Assembly (NCBI GenBank): GCA_947627445.1 | Contig: CANQWA010000007.1 | Span: 1 to 64,000 of the forward strand | Source: an uncultured Ruminococcus sp. | GTDB taxonomy: Bacteria > Bacillota > Clostridia > Oscillospirales > Ruminococcaceae | Direction: 5' to 3' | DNA: 64,000 bases | Made by a program: the position numbers and the translations under genes | Shown: in pieces, positions 1 through 8,526 of the stretch | Position numbering within the stretch: the first letter of the stretch is position 1 | Layout of the letters: the number at the start of each line of letters is the position of its first letter | The notes under the pieces: generated by a model | Told to the model about the DNA's origin: nothing | The model's input: only the letters and a program-made list of their open reading frames with translations | Databases searched by the model: none

Positions 1-432
1 CGGATAGATCACTGCGGAAAGAATGAAAGAATAAATACAGTATGACAAAAATTTGGTACGCTCTGCCATTGCACCGGAAACAATGGTTGCAGTGGTAGCG
101 CAAAACACCATATTGAATACAAAATTGGACCAATTAAAATTGGCGTAATCCGAAAAAATATCAAAACCCGGCTTGCCGATGATGCCAACCACATCCTGAC
201 CGCAAAGAATGCTAAAGCCGATCAGAATGAATGCAACCGTACCCAGACAAAAGTCCATCAGGTTTTTCATAATGATGTTGCCGGCGTTCTTTGCTCTGGT
301 GAAACCGGCCTCTACCATGGCAAAACCGCACTGCATGAAGAATACCAGTGCAGCGCCAATCAAAAACCATACGCCGAATGCAGTTGCACCGATCTGCTCG
401 GAGACCATATCCATAATTGTTGTTTCGTCCAT
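1..432 (-). CDS. amt: Ammonium transporter Amt (partial, N-terminal 144 residues)
   Basis: This is the N-terminal part of an Amt/MEP/Rh channel, a membrane protein that moves ammonium or ammonia into the cell. The reading frame was followed on the minus strand from an ATG at 432 and runs off the left edge. The first membrane segment (about residues 17-37) reads AFGVWFLIGAALVFFMQCGF and is followed by AMVEAGFTRAKN, a typical Amt N-terminal motif. A later stretch VFCATTATIVSGAMAERTKF is also characteristic of the family. An AGAGGG ribosome binding site lies 10 bases before the ATG. A strong promoter and a terminator-like hairpin precede it (described separately), so expression is probably controlled by attenuation. 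I am confident of the family; the rest of the gene and any glnK partner lie outside the window. Confidence 0.93.
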   Translation of the reverse strand, partial: MDETTIMDMVSEQIGATAFGVWFLIGAALVFFMQCGFAMVEAGFTRAKNAGNIIMKNLMDFCLGTVAFILIGFSILCGQDVVGIIGKPGFDIFSDYANFNWSNFVFNMVFCATTATIVSGAMAERTKFLSYCIYSFILSAVIYP

Positions 433-500
433 GAATGATACACCCTCTTTAAATCTTGAGTTTCTCAAAAAACAGTGGTACCATGCTGCCTTTTAAACAA

Positions 501-549
501 AAAACAGCAAAGGCACGAAGAGCATCATTGCTCAGCGCCTTTGCTGTTT
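501..549 (-). terminator. Nested hairpin with U-tract in the amt leader (attenuator candidate)
   Basis: The outer arms AAACAGCAAAGGC (502-514) and GCCTTTGCTGTTT (537-549) pair perfectly. An inner 5-bp hairpin (520-524 with 529-533) sits inside them. Read on the minus strand, the right arm runs into a T-rich stretch, which makes an intrinsic terminator. It lies between the amt promoter and its start codon, so it should stop most transcripts unless something prevents folding or termination. ANTAR-protein antitermination is one known mechanism for nitrogen genes in clostridia, but no partner is visible here. Confidence 0.75.
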
Positions 550-557
550 GCATTATT

Positions 558-586
558 AGTATACTCGTTTTTCAAAGCTTTGTCAA
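558..586 (-). promoter_or_regulatory. Sigma-A promoter of amt
   Basis: On the minus strand a perfect -35 box TTGACA (581-586) and a -10 box TATACT (558-563) are separated by 17 bases. Transcription would start near 551, so the first bases of the RNA are the left arm of the terminator-like hairpin. Confidence 0.85.
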
Positions 587-702
587 GGAATTCCCACGTT
601 TTTTTGAAATGAAAAGTAATTGCAGCGCATAACTTTTCAAAAATGAAAATTATGCAGATCTTTTTCGTGATTCAGAAAGTGTCTATAGACAATGAGGTGT
701 TC

Positions 703-1557
703 TTAGAAAAACAGGTTCATGAAATCTTTGTTCATGTCCTTTCCAAAGGAATCCGCCACGATCTGCGCCGTGCATTTCAGATAATCCACCTGCGCTGATG
801 CCAGCGTACCAGCATCGCACGCTGCTGCAATTGCCGGATCTAGGGGAATGCGTTCCAAGACAGGAAGAGGCGTGCTGTCTACCGTATCGTCCGAACCAAA
901 CAGGGGAATCTCCTTGCCGCAGTCCGGACATTTCAGGAAACGCATGTTTTCCACCATTCCCAGAACAGGAATATCCATTTTCTGTGCCATGAGAACTGCT
1001 TTCTGCACGATCATGGAAACCAGGGACTGTGGTGTAGAGACTACAATAATGCCGTCCAGAGGCAGGCTTTGGAATACGGTCAAAGGCACATCGCCTGTTC
1101 CCGGGGGCATATCCACAAACATAAAGTCCACATCGCCCCACTTGACGTCTTCCCAGAATTGTTTTACGACGCCAGAGATGACAGGTCCCCGCCAGAAAAC
1201 CGGATCGGTTTCGTTTTCCAGCAGCAGGTTCAGAGACATGAGCTTTGTGCCGTCCTCTGCGATGTGGGGGAGAAGGCAGTCGCCCTCGGTCTGTGCGTGA
1301 TCGTGGATGCCAAAGATTTTGGGAATGGATGGCCCGGTGATGTCGGCATCTAATATGGCGGTGTTATAGCCCAGACGGCGTGTCTGGATCGCCAGAAGGC
1401 TGGTGACCAGAGATTTTCCGACACCGCCTTTTCCGCCGACGATACCGATGACGCGGCGAATATTTTTTGTATTTTGCAGTGCGCGGGTGTTTTGGCTTTT
1501 TTCCTGGCAGTCGGAACTGGAGGAACAGGAACTGCACTGATGATTGCATTCTGACAT
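703..1557 (-). CDS. mrp: Mrp/NBP35-family P-loop Fe-S cluster carrier ATPase
   Basis: This 284-residue protein belongs to the Mrp/ApbC/NBP35 family of cytosolic ATPases that hold and deliver Fe-S clusters to target enzymes. The deviant Walker A GGKGGVGKS lies at residues 41-49. The switch motif DMPPGTGD is near 149-156, and the cluster-binding CPDC is at 210-213. The N-terminus carries extra cysteines (C4, C8, C11, C17), as in the NBP35-like subgroup. The ATG at 1557 has an AAAGGAT ribosome binding site. A TATAAT box at 1593-1598 with a weak TTTACG -35 (1616-1621) is a plausible promoter. The gene is monocistronic as far as can be seen. The family is clear; the client proteins cannot be told from sequence. 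Confidence 0.95.
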   Translation of the reverse strand: MSECNHQCSSCSSSSDCQEKSQNTRALQNTKNIRRVIGIVGGKGGVGKSLVTSLLAIQTRRLGYNTAILDADITGPSIPKIFGIHDHAQTEGDCLLPHIAEDGTKLMSLNLLLENETDPVFWRGPVISGVVKQFWEDVKWGDVDFMFVDMPPGTGDVPLTVFQSLPLDGIIVVSTPQSLVSMIVQKAVLMAQKMDIPVLGMVENMRFLKCPDCGKEIPLFGSDDTVDSTPLPVLERIPLDPAIAAACDAGTLASAQVDYLKCTAQIVADSFGKDMNKDFMNLFF

Positions 1558-1747
1558 GATGATACATCCTTTCGTAATGAATTGATATCATTATTATACC
1601 ACATTTCCAGCGTTTCGTAAATAGCTAAAAAGATTTTTCCGGTAATTTTGCAAAATTTGCAGTGATCTGAAAAATGCTGTTTGTCATCAAAAAAGGCAAA
1701 GGTATGATGCACCGTGAGCTTCTCGACGGACTGTTCAGGAGTTTCAT

Positions 1748-1791
1748 AAAAAAGAAAACAGGCAAAAACCTCATGACGAAGCATCTGCCTG
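1748..1791 (-). terminator. Intrinsic terminator between the RNA region and mrp
   Basis: On the minus strand CAGGCA (1786-1791) pairs with TGCCTG (1759-1764), and the right arm is followed by TTTTCTTTTTT. It would end minus-strand transcripts that come from the RNA region before they reach mrp. Confidence 0.6.
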
Positions 1792-1984
1792 CTCAATTGA
1801 TAACCCACTGTAGGGATATTTCTATTCAATTGTCATGGTGAAAATGAAAGAACTTTCATTCTTTCGCTGTAGTGCCGATGGGAACCACCCCTCACGTAGA
1901 TTCTTTTCTCGTAAAGTCGTGAACCAGATACCACATATGAAAACACGTCCTTTCGTCAGACGAAGTTGTTATAACCAATGTAAT

Positions 1985-2065
1985 ATCAAAAAACCATCTC
2001 AGCCATGGGACTCAGCCTTTCTGTATCATTGTATCAGAAAACAGCCTTTCTTGCCATGGGAATCA
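1985..2065 (-). repeat. Imperfect ~50-bp tandem repeat with TCCCATGG cores
   Basis: Two units spaced 51 bp apart share TCCCATGGC on the minus strand, followed by a similar AG-rich stretch and TTTT(C/T)TGATA. The cores lie at 2054-2061 and 2003-2010. A third, weaker relative (TTCCCATCGG) lies near 1875-1885. The repeats lie downstream of the pseudoknotted RNA candidate on the same strand. I see no known element in them. Confidence 0.45.
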
Positions 2066-2164
2066 CCTTTTCTTTCAGAAGTGTCAATTCAACTTATCTC
2101 ATTTGAAATCAATTACTTCATCGGTATCACCTAATGTTGTTATTTCTCTTCAGCATACTATATA

Positions 2165-2548
2165 TAAGACATTACTGTCGGAGATTTCGTGCCGTCATCG
2201 CACGAAATTGGAAAACCATATGCTGTCAGTTCCATAACAGATTTCAGACGCAAACAGTTGCCTACGTCATTCACCGCTACACCCAGCCCACAACTTCATT
2301 ATCATTTCCTGAGTGCCCTCAGCCGATTCAAACGGCTTCTCGCTACTCCTACGCTTGTGCGGCTGACGATGTATCCGATGCTGACAGCATATGCAGCTGC
2401 GATTCTTCACATGCCATCGGACCTCGCCCCTCCTTTTTGATATAAAATCGTTTTCTCAAAAGGATAATCCTTAAACCTTGGAAAACCTATCGCTTGAGAA
2501 CCATCTGCGGAAGCTTTTGCAAGCTTCTGACTGGTGTTCTCTTTTGTT
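2165..2548 (-). ncRNA. Candidate structured RNA with a large pseudoknot
   Basis: Read on the minus strand, TCCGATG (2421-2415) pairs with CATCGGA (2380-2374), and the 13-base CATATGCTGTCAG (2393-2381) pairs with CTGACAGCATATG (2229-2217). The order is A-B-A'-B' with B directly next to A', which is a pseudoknot. Local hairpins add to this: AGCCG/CGGCT, CTGAG-GGCA-CTCAG, and a 9-bp stem at 2184-2208 with a 7-base loop. A strong promoter lies just upstream. The size and complexity resemble large bacterial ncRNAs such as raiA, but I could not match it to a named family. An ATG after AAAGGAGGGG opens only a 22-codon frame, so I favour RNA. The 3' end is uncertain. Confidence 0.6.
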
Positions 2549-2554
2549 GTTATT

Positions 2555-2583
2555 ATCATACCATACTTTCTGGCAAATGTCAA
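2555..2583 (-). promoter_or_regulatory. Sigma-A promoter of the structured RNA candidate
   Basis: A perfect TTGACA -35 box (2578-2583) and a TATGAT -10 box (2555-2560) are separated by 17 bases on the minus strand. They predict a start near 2548, with no protein gene within 1 kb downstream other than mrp. Confidence 0.8.
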
Positions 2584-2626
2584 TAGTTATTCCTTCATTT
2601 TTTGGAATATTTTATGCACTTTTTGC

Positions 2627-2667
2627 TAAAGAAAGAAAACCGGGCAGAATACTTTATTTTATTCTGC
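2627..2667 (-). terminator. Probable terminator of the alpha/beta-hydrolase gene
   Basis: On the minus strand GCAGAAT (2667-2661) pairs with ATTCTGC (2650-2644) and is followed by CCGG and a pyrimidine tract rich in T. The stem is short, so the call is moderate. Confidence 0.5.
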
Positions 2668-2815
2668 GATTACTTTGAATATTTATGTATCTGTCATTTA
2701 TATAAAATATTATATGGTTGACAATTGATATTTATCATGTGAAAGTTGAATTGCAATTGGATTCAAAAAGTAAATTTTCTCCGATACACCCGGCAGCGTG
2801 GATATAAGATATCAG

Positions 2816-3679
2816 TCATCTGGCATATTTCTGAAAAAATGCAGCCTCTTCACCATTGCATTTCCTGCCGTTTTCACTGTACAGATTCAAATGGAACACA
2901 TGGCTGTCTTCTGGTACACCTTCTCCGAATTCCCGGTATACAAAAGGCACACCAAGTTCCTTCAAACGTTGCTTCATAGGCAGTGTATGGATGTTCATTC
3001 CGTCATTGACGCTTGTCATCAGATAAGTTGGGGGAAAATCAGCTGTCATATTGTCCAGCATGTGATCAAACAGTGCCAGTTGCTCTGGATTGGCTGTCTG
3101 TATATAGCAATCTTTGAAGGACTCATGGAGATTTTTCATATCATAAATACCGCAGTTCAGCGCTACAGCATCCGGAAGCTGCTCAGATCCGGCGATGCCA
3201 AGCCGCTCACGATAGGATGTATTTGCCGCCAGAATACAATACTGGGTCACCAGTTGCGCTCCGGCAGAATCTCCCGTCATAAACCAGTGTGCGTTTTCTG
3301 TCAATCTTTCCATATTTTCCCGAAGCCAGCGGACAACAGCGCAGACATCTTCCAATGCCGCTGGGTAGAGATATTCCGGCACCAGCCGGTAGTTGCAGTT
3401 GATCACAACAAATCCCAATTTTGCCATGTACATACAGTAAAACCGGTAGCGTTCCTTATCCCCATAGAACCAGCCGCCGCCGTGAATGCTGAGCAGCACG
3501 GGACAATTTTTTCTGGTTTTCGGGCGGTACACATCCAGCAAATGCTCTGTCAGACGATCCGCAAGATAGGGAATGTTCCGGAAACTTTCGATTTCCGAAG
3601 GCTCAGTCAGACCGGCGTCCCTTTTGTTATCTCCCTCTGACCAGGCTTTTCTGGTCCGTATGATTTCTTCCAATGTCAT
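2816..3679 (-). CDS. Alpha/beta-hydrolase, HSL/acetyl-esterase type
   Basis: The 287-residue cytosolic protein carries the hallmarks of the hormone-sensitive-lipase branch of alpha/beta-hydrolases, which split carboxylic esters. The oxyanion-hole motif HGGGW is at residues 66-70 and the nucleophile elbow GDSAG at 136-140, with Ser138. A likely acid, Asp226, lies in SVNDG, and a likely His is near 260 (SHVFH). There is no signal peptide. The length is normal for the family. The gene stands alone on the minus strand and ends before the promoter of the RNA candidate. The natural substrate cannot be told; small acyl esters or acetylated sugars would suit a gut Firmicute. Confidence 0.88.
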   Translation of the reverse strand: MTLEEIIRTRKAWSEGDNKRDAGLTEPSEIESFRNIPYLADRLTEHLLDVYRPKTRKNCPVLLSIHGGGWFYGDKERYRFYCMYMAKLGFVVINCNYRLVPEYLYPAALEDVCAVVRWLRENMERLTENAHWFMTGDSAGAQLVTQYCILAANTSYRERLGIAGSEQLPDAVALNCGIYDMKNLHESFKDCYIQTANPEQLALFDHMLDNMTADFPPTYLMTSVNDGMNIHTLPMKQRLKELGVPFVYREFGEGVPEDSHVFHLNLYSENGRKCNGEEAAFFQKYAR

Positions 3680-4100
3680 TGCAATTCGGCTCCTTTCAAA
3701 CGTAAAAACCTGTCTTTGTCAGAAAATACATCTGTTTTTCCAGCATATGTTGGAGAGTACTGCTCTTATAAAGTCAGATTCTCAATGATTCTCTCATGGA
3801 TTGACCCATATAAAGCTGAAATGGTCAATTACATGATAAATTATTTTATCACATTTTTAGACAAATGTAAATGAAAAATAACATATACCGATTTTTTCTT
3901 TTGGAGGATTGGAGAGAATCAATCGGTTTTTTATCTGATATTTTTGATATTTTCCTGTTTCTCTCAAGTTTTTTTGTGAAAAAATCCAATTTTCCGAATT
4001 TTCCTTTTTCTGCTCTTGACAAAGTTGCTTTTATAGTGTACTATTTAGATAGAAAACCAAAACTTCATTCATTCAGAAAAAACAGAAAGGAGCGTTTTCA
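3680..4100. other. Intergenic region between hydrolase and ABC exporter
   Basis: The stretch holds the upstream region of the hydrolase (minus) and the promoter of the ABC exporter (plus). A 7-bp stem (3887-3893 with 3921-3927) is followed by TTTTTT on the plus strand and could be a small terminator or attenuator. No convincing gene is visible; the short open frame over 3871-4164 runs through the promoter and lacks a start site. Confidence 0.5.
4016..4044 (+). promoter_or_regulatory. Sigma-A promoter of the ABC exporter
   Basis: TTGACA (4016-4021) and TACTAT (4039-4044) are 17 bases apart, with a predicted start near 4051, about 50 bases before the TTG start codon. Confidence 0.8.
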
Positions 4101-6761
4101 TTGCTTCAAATCAAAGACATTGTCAAACAGTATAAAACAGGAGATCTGGTGCAGACTGCATTAGATCATGTGAGCCTGGGCTTTCGTGACAGCGAGTTTG
4201 TTGCGGTTCTGGGACCCAGCGGTTCGGGAAAGACAACACTACTGAACATTGTGGGCGGACTGGATCGTTATGACAGCGGAAATCTGATCATCAACGGAAT
4301 TTCCACCCAGAAATATCAAGACCGGGATTGGGATTCTTACCGGAATCATACCATCGGTTTCGTGTTTCAGAGTTATCATCTAATTCCCCATCAGACCATT
4401 TTGTCCAATGTTGAGCTGGCACTGACGATCTCCGGCGTTTCTCGCAGTGAGCGCCGTCAGCGTGCGAAAGAAGCCTTGGAACAAGTGGGATTGGGGGATC
4501 AGCTTCACAAAAAACCCAACCAGATGTCTGGTGGTCAGATGCAGCGTGTGGCGATTGCCCGTGCATTGGTGAACAATCCAGACATTCTCCTGGCTGACGA
4601 GCCAACTGGCGCACTGGATACAGAAACCAGCTTGCAGGTAATGAATCTGCTCCAGCGTGTGGCAAAAGATCGTCTGGTCATCATGGTTACCCACAATCCA
4701 GAGTTGGCAGAAGCTTATGCCACCCGTATTGTCAAGCTGCGTGACGGCAGGATTATCGACGATTCTGACCCCTTTGACATACCGGAATCCAAAGAAGAAC
4801 TGATGCACAAGAATATGGGAAAGGCATCCATGTCTTTCCTAACGGCATTGTCCCTCAGTTTCAACAACCTCCGTACCAAAAAGGGAAGAACCATTCTCAC
4901 CTCTTTTGCCGGAAGCATCGGCATTATCGGCATTGCCTCCATTCTGGCGCTTTCCAGCGGTATCAGTGACTATATTGATACTGTCCAGAAAGATACATTG
5001 TCCACTTATCCGCTGACCATTGAAAAGGAAACCATGGATCTTTCCACCATGATGGTGGATATGATGTCTCAGAATATGGAGGAAGGCGTGGAGCATGACA
5101 GGGATCGGGTTTATTCCAATGACATTACCATGGAGATGCTGAGTTCTATGAGCGCAGAAGCCAAATCCAACGATCTTGGCGCATTCAAGGCGTATCTGGA
5201 AAGCGGCGAATGTGACATAGACGACTATGTTTCTGCCATTCAATACAGTTATGATCTGGATATCCCGCTGTACAGCGAGGACACCGAAAACGGCATTGTT
5301 CAGGTGAATCCCAGCACGTTGGGCACCAGTTCTGGGGCCGGGTCATTGAATGTTGATGAAATGTCATCCGGACCGCCAACTTCTGTCAGTGATCTGACGG
5401 CATATATGTCCTTTGGAAACGTATTTCAGGAGATGCTGGACAATCGGGAACTTCTGGAGAATCAGTATGATGTTCTTGCAGGAAGAATGCCGGAAGAGGG
5501 CGCATTTGATGAACTGGTACTGGTTGTGGATGAAAACAATGAAATCAGTGACATTGCGCTGTATACCCTTGGGCTGAAAGATCAGCAGGAATTCTTGGAG
5601 ATCATGGATGCAATTAACAAGGGAGAGACGGTAAAGGAAACCGAAGGGGTTTCTTTTACCTATGACGAGCTGTTGGACACTTCTTTTCGGCTGGTACTTC
5701 ATACGGATTATTACAAATACAACGAAAAGGAAGCGGTCTGGGAGGATAAACATGAGGATATCAATTACATGAAAGAGGTGATTGCCGCTGCGCCGGCTCT
5801 CAAAATCGTGGGAATCCTCCGCCCCAATGAGGAAGCCACGGCTGCTTCCATCAGCAGCTCTGTGGGGTATTCCTCTGCATTGAAAGAATATGTGGTGGAA
5901 CATGTCAACGAAAGTGATATTGTCAAGGCACAGAAAGCAGATCCAGAAAACAATGTACTCACAGGCATGCCTTTTGATGCAGAATCCTTTGCAGATACAT
6001 TGACCATGGAAGATGTGATGGCGGATATGGATGCCATGAGCGAAGAGGAGCAGATGCAGTTCCAGCAGATGGTCGATGCCATGGGGGAGGAAGCATTCCT
6101 GGAAAGCTATCGGGATTCTATCCGGAAAAATTTGACGGATACCTATGACAATGTGATGCAAAAGCTGGGGGTAGTGGACTTGGAACAACCCTCAGCGATC
6201 AACATTTATCCCAAGGATTTTGATTCCAAAGATAGGATCACAGATATCATTGACGACTACAACACCAAGCAGACAGAAGCAGGGAATGAGAATATGACGC
6301 TGAGTTATACAGATTTCATGGGGTTGATGATGTCGTCTGTGACTACCATTGTCCACATGATCAGCTATGTGTTGATTGCGTTTGTTTCTATATCGCTGGT
6401 GGTTTCGTCGATTATGATTGGTATTATTACGTATATTTCTGTGTTGGAGCGTACAAAGGAGATTGGTATTCTTCGGGGTATTGGTGCTTCTAAGCGGAAT
6501 ATTTCCAGCATTTTCAATGCGGAGACATTAATCATTGGTGCATGTGCAGGGTTGATCGGTATTGGGGTGACGCTTGTGTTGTTGATTCCTGCCAATGCGA
6601 TTATTGGTGTTGTGACGGGTGTTGCGCATCTGGCGAAGCTGCCGCCAGTGGGAGCTTTGATCTTGGTAGTGATCAGTATGCTTTTGACGTTGGTGGCTGG
6701 GTTAATTCCGTCCAGTAAGGCAGCGAAAAAAGATCCGGTGACAGCATTGCGAACAGAGTAA
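4101..6761 (+). CDS. MacB-like ABC exporter, ATPase fused to FtsX-type permease
   Basis: This 886-residue protein joins an ABC ATPase to an FtsX/MacB-type permease. The ATPase has Walker A GPSGSGKTT (38-46), signature MSGGQ (142-146) and Walker B ILLADEP (162-168). One membrane segment (about 264-288) is followed by a large extracytoplasmic domain of about 450 residues. Three membrane segments come after residue 750, and the end AAKKDPVTALRTE is typical. Such proteins act as mechanotransmission pumps for peptides, lipoproteins or antibiotics. The start is a TTG, chosen because AGAAAGGAG lies eight bases before it. The gene has its own promoter and a strong shared terminator. No two-component system is adjacent, so the substrate stays open. 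Confidence 0.92.
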   Translation: MLQIKDIVKQYKTGDLVQTALDHVSLGFRDSEFVAVLGPSGSGKTTLLNIVGGLDRYDSGNLIINGISTQKYQDRDWDSYRNHTIGFVFQSYHLIPHQTILSNVELALTISGVSRSERRQRAKEALEQVGLGDQLHKKPNQMSGGQMQRVAIARALVNNPDILLADEPTGALDTETSLQVMNLLQRVAKDRLVIMVTHNPELAEAYATRIVKLRDGRIIDDSDPFDIPESKEELMHKNMGKASMSFLTALSLSFNNLRTKKGRTILTSFAGSIGIIGIASILALSSGISDYIDTVQKDTLSTYPLTIEKETMDLSTMMVDMMSQNMEEGVEHDRDRVYSNDITMEMLSSMSAEAKSNDLGAFKAYLESGECDIDDYVSAIQYSYDLDIPLYSEDTENGIVQVNPSTLGTSSGAGSLNVDEMSSGPPTSVSDLTAYMSFGNVFQEMLDNRELLENQYDVLAGRMPEEGAFDELVLVVDENNEISDIALYTLGLKDQQEFLEIMDAINKGETVKETEGVSFTYDELLDTSFRLVLHTDYYKYNEKEAVWEDKHEDINYMKEVIAAAPALKIVGILRPNEEATAASISSSVGYSSALKEYVVEHVNESDIVKAQKADPENNVLTGMPFDAESFADTLTMEDVMADMDAMSEEEQMQFQQMVDAMGEEAFLESYRDSIRKNLTDTYDNVMQKLGVVDLEQPSAINIYPKDFDSKDRITDIIDDYNTKQTEAGNENMTLSYTDFMGLMMSSVTTIVHMISYVLIAFVSISLVVSSIMIGIITYISVLERTKEIGILRGIGASKRNISSIFNAETLIIGACAGLIGIGVTLVLLIPANAIIGVVTGVAHLAKLPPVGALILVVISMLLTLVAGLIPSSKAAKKDPVTALRTE

Positions 6762-6800
6762 AAGTAGTCCTGTAACATTTTCATATGCGGTGCCGCTTAA

Positions 6801-6848
6801 AAAAGCAATCAGGGTCAAGGAAAGCATTCCTTGACCCTGATTGCTTTT
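6801..6848. terminator. Bidirectional terminator between ABC exporter and gpmI
   Basis: A perfect 22-bp stem (6801-6822 with 6827-6848) with a 4-base loop begins with AAAA and ends with TTTT. It can stop transcription from both sides of this convergent pair. Confidence 0.92.
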
Positions 6849-6930
6849 GCAAAAATGGGCAAAAAAAGTCATAATCCGACCTTTATGAATCCAAAATGTG
6901 CCTGGATTCCGGAAATTTTGCGGACAAAAA

Positions 6931-8445
6931 TCAGGCAAACAGACTCCTACCAGTCATCTCAGCCGGTTGGGGCAGTTCCATGGCTTCCAGCATGGTTGGC
7001 ACAATATCTGCCAGTACACCGCCTTCACGCAGCGGTTTATCCATTCCGACAACCACAAACGGCACCGGATTCGTTGTATGCGCTGTAAAAGGTGAACCAT
7101 CCGGCTCATACATTTTATCCGCATTGCCATGGTCGGCAGTAATAAATGCCACACCACCCTTTGCCAGGATCGCATCCACCATACGCCCAACACAGGTATC
7201 CACCGCCTCAACAGCAGCCTTTGCCGCATCAAAAATACCCGTATGTCCAACCATGTCACAGTTGGCATAATTGAGAATGATCACATCATACTTATCGCTG
7301 TCAATGGCTTCCAGAACCTTGTCTGTTACCTCGTAAGCACTCATTTCTGGCTTCAGATCGAAGGTGGGAACATCCGGGCTTTGCACCAGAATCCGATCCT
7401 CACCATCAAAGGTCTTTTCCTCACCGCCGTTGAAGAAAAATGTCACATGGGCATACTTCTGTGTCTCCGCAATTCGCAGCTGTGTCTTGCCGCATTTACT
7501 CAGATACTCGCCAAAAGTCATGTGCAGTTCTTCGGGTGGATAAGCAACAGTCACATTGGGCATGGCTGCATCATATTGTGCCATGCAGACAAATTGTACC
7601 GGGAAATAGCCGTTTTTCCGTTCAAAGCCCTGGAATTCCGGATCGACAAAGCAGCGTGTCAGCTGTCTTGCTCTATCCGGACGGAAATTGAAGAAAATGA
7701 TGCTGTCATCCTTCTGGATCTCTGCGCCTTCTGCCACAACGGTAGGCAGCATAAACTCATCGGTAACATGGTTTGCATAGCTGTCTTTGATTGCCTGGAC
7801 TGGGCAGCAGCCCTTCACGCCTTCACCATAAACCAGCGCAGCATATGCCTTCTCTACACGATCCCAAGCGTTGTCACGATCCATGGCATAATAACGACCG
7901 GAAATGGTGGCAATCTTGCCCACGCCGATCTCCTCCAGTTTTGCCGCAGCTTCTGCCATAAAGTCCGCAGCAGAAGTCGGGGGCACGTCACGTCCGTCCA
8001 GGAATGCGTGAACATATACCTTGGAAAGTCCTTTTTTCTTTGCCATCTCCAGCAGACCGTACAGATGCTCTATGTGGCTGTGTACACCGCCTGTGGAGAG
8101 CAAACCCATCAGGTGCAATGCAGTTCCCTTTGCCTTGCAGGCATCCATGGCATCAGACAATGCCGGGTTAGAGAAAAATACACCGTCCTGAATATCCTTT
8201 GTAATTTTTACCAGCATCTGATACACGATACGGCCAGCGCCGATATTGGTATGTCCTACTTCGGAATTGCCCATCTGACCGTTTGGCAGACCAACATCCA
8301 GTCCGCTTGCGCCGATCAATGTGTGCGGACCTTTCATGTATGCATCCAGATGGGGTTTGTTGGCGGCAGCAATGGCGTTGCCGTAATCATCAGCATTGTA
8401 GCCAAAGCCGTCCATAATAATCAATGCAACAGGTTTTTTGCTCAT
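6931..8445 (-). CDS. gpmI: 2,3-bisphosphoglycerate-independent phosphoglycerate mutase
   Basis: The protein interconverts 3- and 2-phosphoglycerate in glycolysis using two Mn2+ ions and a phosphoserine intermediate. It has 504 residues, normal for GpmI. The N-terminal metal site MDGFG is at residues 11-15, and the nucleophile motif GNSEVGH puts the catalytic serine at 61. Conserved metal ligands appear in ADHGNAD near the C-terminus. I start at the ATG at 8445 (MSKKPVALI) because the longer frame adds 16 residues absent from the family and the ATG has a GGAAAG site. It is the last gene of the operon pgk-small protein-tpiA-gpmI, 81 bases after tpiA. Confidence 0.97.
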   Translation of the reverse strand: MSKKPVALIIMDGFGYNADDYGNAIAAANKPHLDAYMKGPHTLIGASGLDVGLPNGQMGNSEVGHTNIGAGRIVYQMLVKITKDIQDGVFFSNPALSDAMDACKAKGTALHLMGLLSTGGVHSHIEHLYGLLEMAKKKGLSKVYVHAFLDGRDVPPTSAADFMAEAAAKLEEIGVGKIATISGRYYAMDRDNAWDRVEKAYAALVYGEGVKGCCPVQAIKDSYANHVTDEFMLPTVVAEGAEIQKDDSIIFFNFRPDRARQLTRCFVDPEFQGFERKNGYFPVQFVCMAQYDAAMPNVTVAYPPEELHMTFGEYLSKCGKTQLRIAETQKYAHVTFFFNGGEEKTFDGEDRILVQSPDVPTFDLKPEMSAYEVTDKVLEAIDSDKYDVIILNYANCDMVGHTGIFDAAKAAVEAVDTCVGRMVDAILAKGGVAFITADHGNADKMYEPDGSPFTAHTTNPVPFVVVGMDKPLREGGVLADIVPTMLEAMELPQPAEMTGRSLFA

Positions 8446-8526
8446 GTGCGTCTTTCCTTTCCAAAGATGGGCAGCCAAATTCTGACTGCCCAACCATGAT
8501 GATTTATGATGCGTTCAGGGCGCGCA

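Larger units (their letters stand above)
1558..2815. other. 1.26-kb region without a protein gene, rich in hairpins
   Basis: No reading frame here has both a good ribosome binding site and recognisable protein character. The region contains the mrp promoter, an intrinsic terminator (1748-1791, minus), an imperfect repeat (about 1985-2065), a pseudoknotted RNA candidate (2165-2548, minus) with its own promoter (2555-2583), and a probable terminator for the hydrolase gene (2627-2667). The density of paired segments suggests that it encodes RNA rather than protein. Confidence 0.6.

Noticed and set aside
1350..1829. Minus-strand frame of 159 codons covering the mrp start and its upstream region.
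   Set aside because: It runs through the mrp promoter and a terminator and then into mrp in another frame. It has no ribosome binding site and no family character.
2253..2290. Text resembling 16S rRNA (GTAGCGGTGAA) inside the RNA candidate, minus strand.
   Set aside because: The match ends after a few bases and the surroundings do not fit rRNA.
2370..2430. A 22-codon frame with AAAGGAGGGG before its ATG in the RNA candidate.
   Set aside because: The codons coincide with both pseudoknot arms, the peptide looks random, and pairing explains the sequence better.
3871..4164. Plus-strand frame overlapping the ABC exporter start.
   Set aside because: It passes through the promoter and into the exporter in a different frame; low-complexity Phe/Lys-rich text.
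5364..6188. A 274-codon minus-strand frame inside the ABC exporter gene.
   Set aside because: Antisense shadow; His/Ile-rich composition and no start signal.
7129..8499. A 456-codon plus-strand frame opposite gpmI.
   Set aside because: Same reason: mirror of the codon pattern of gpmI.
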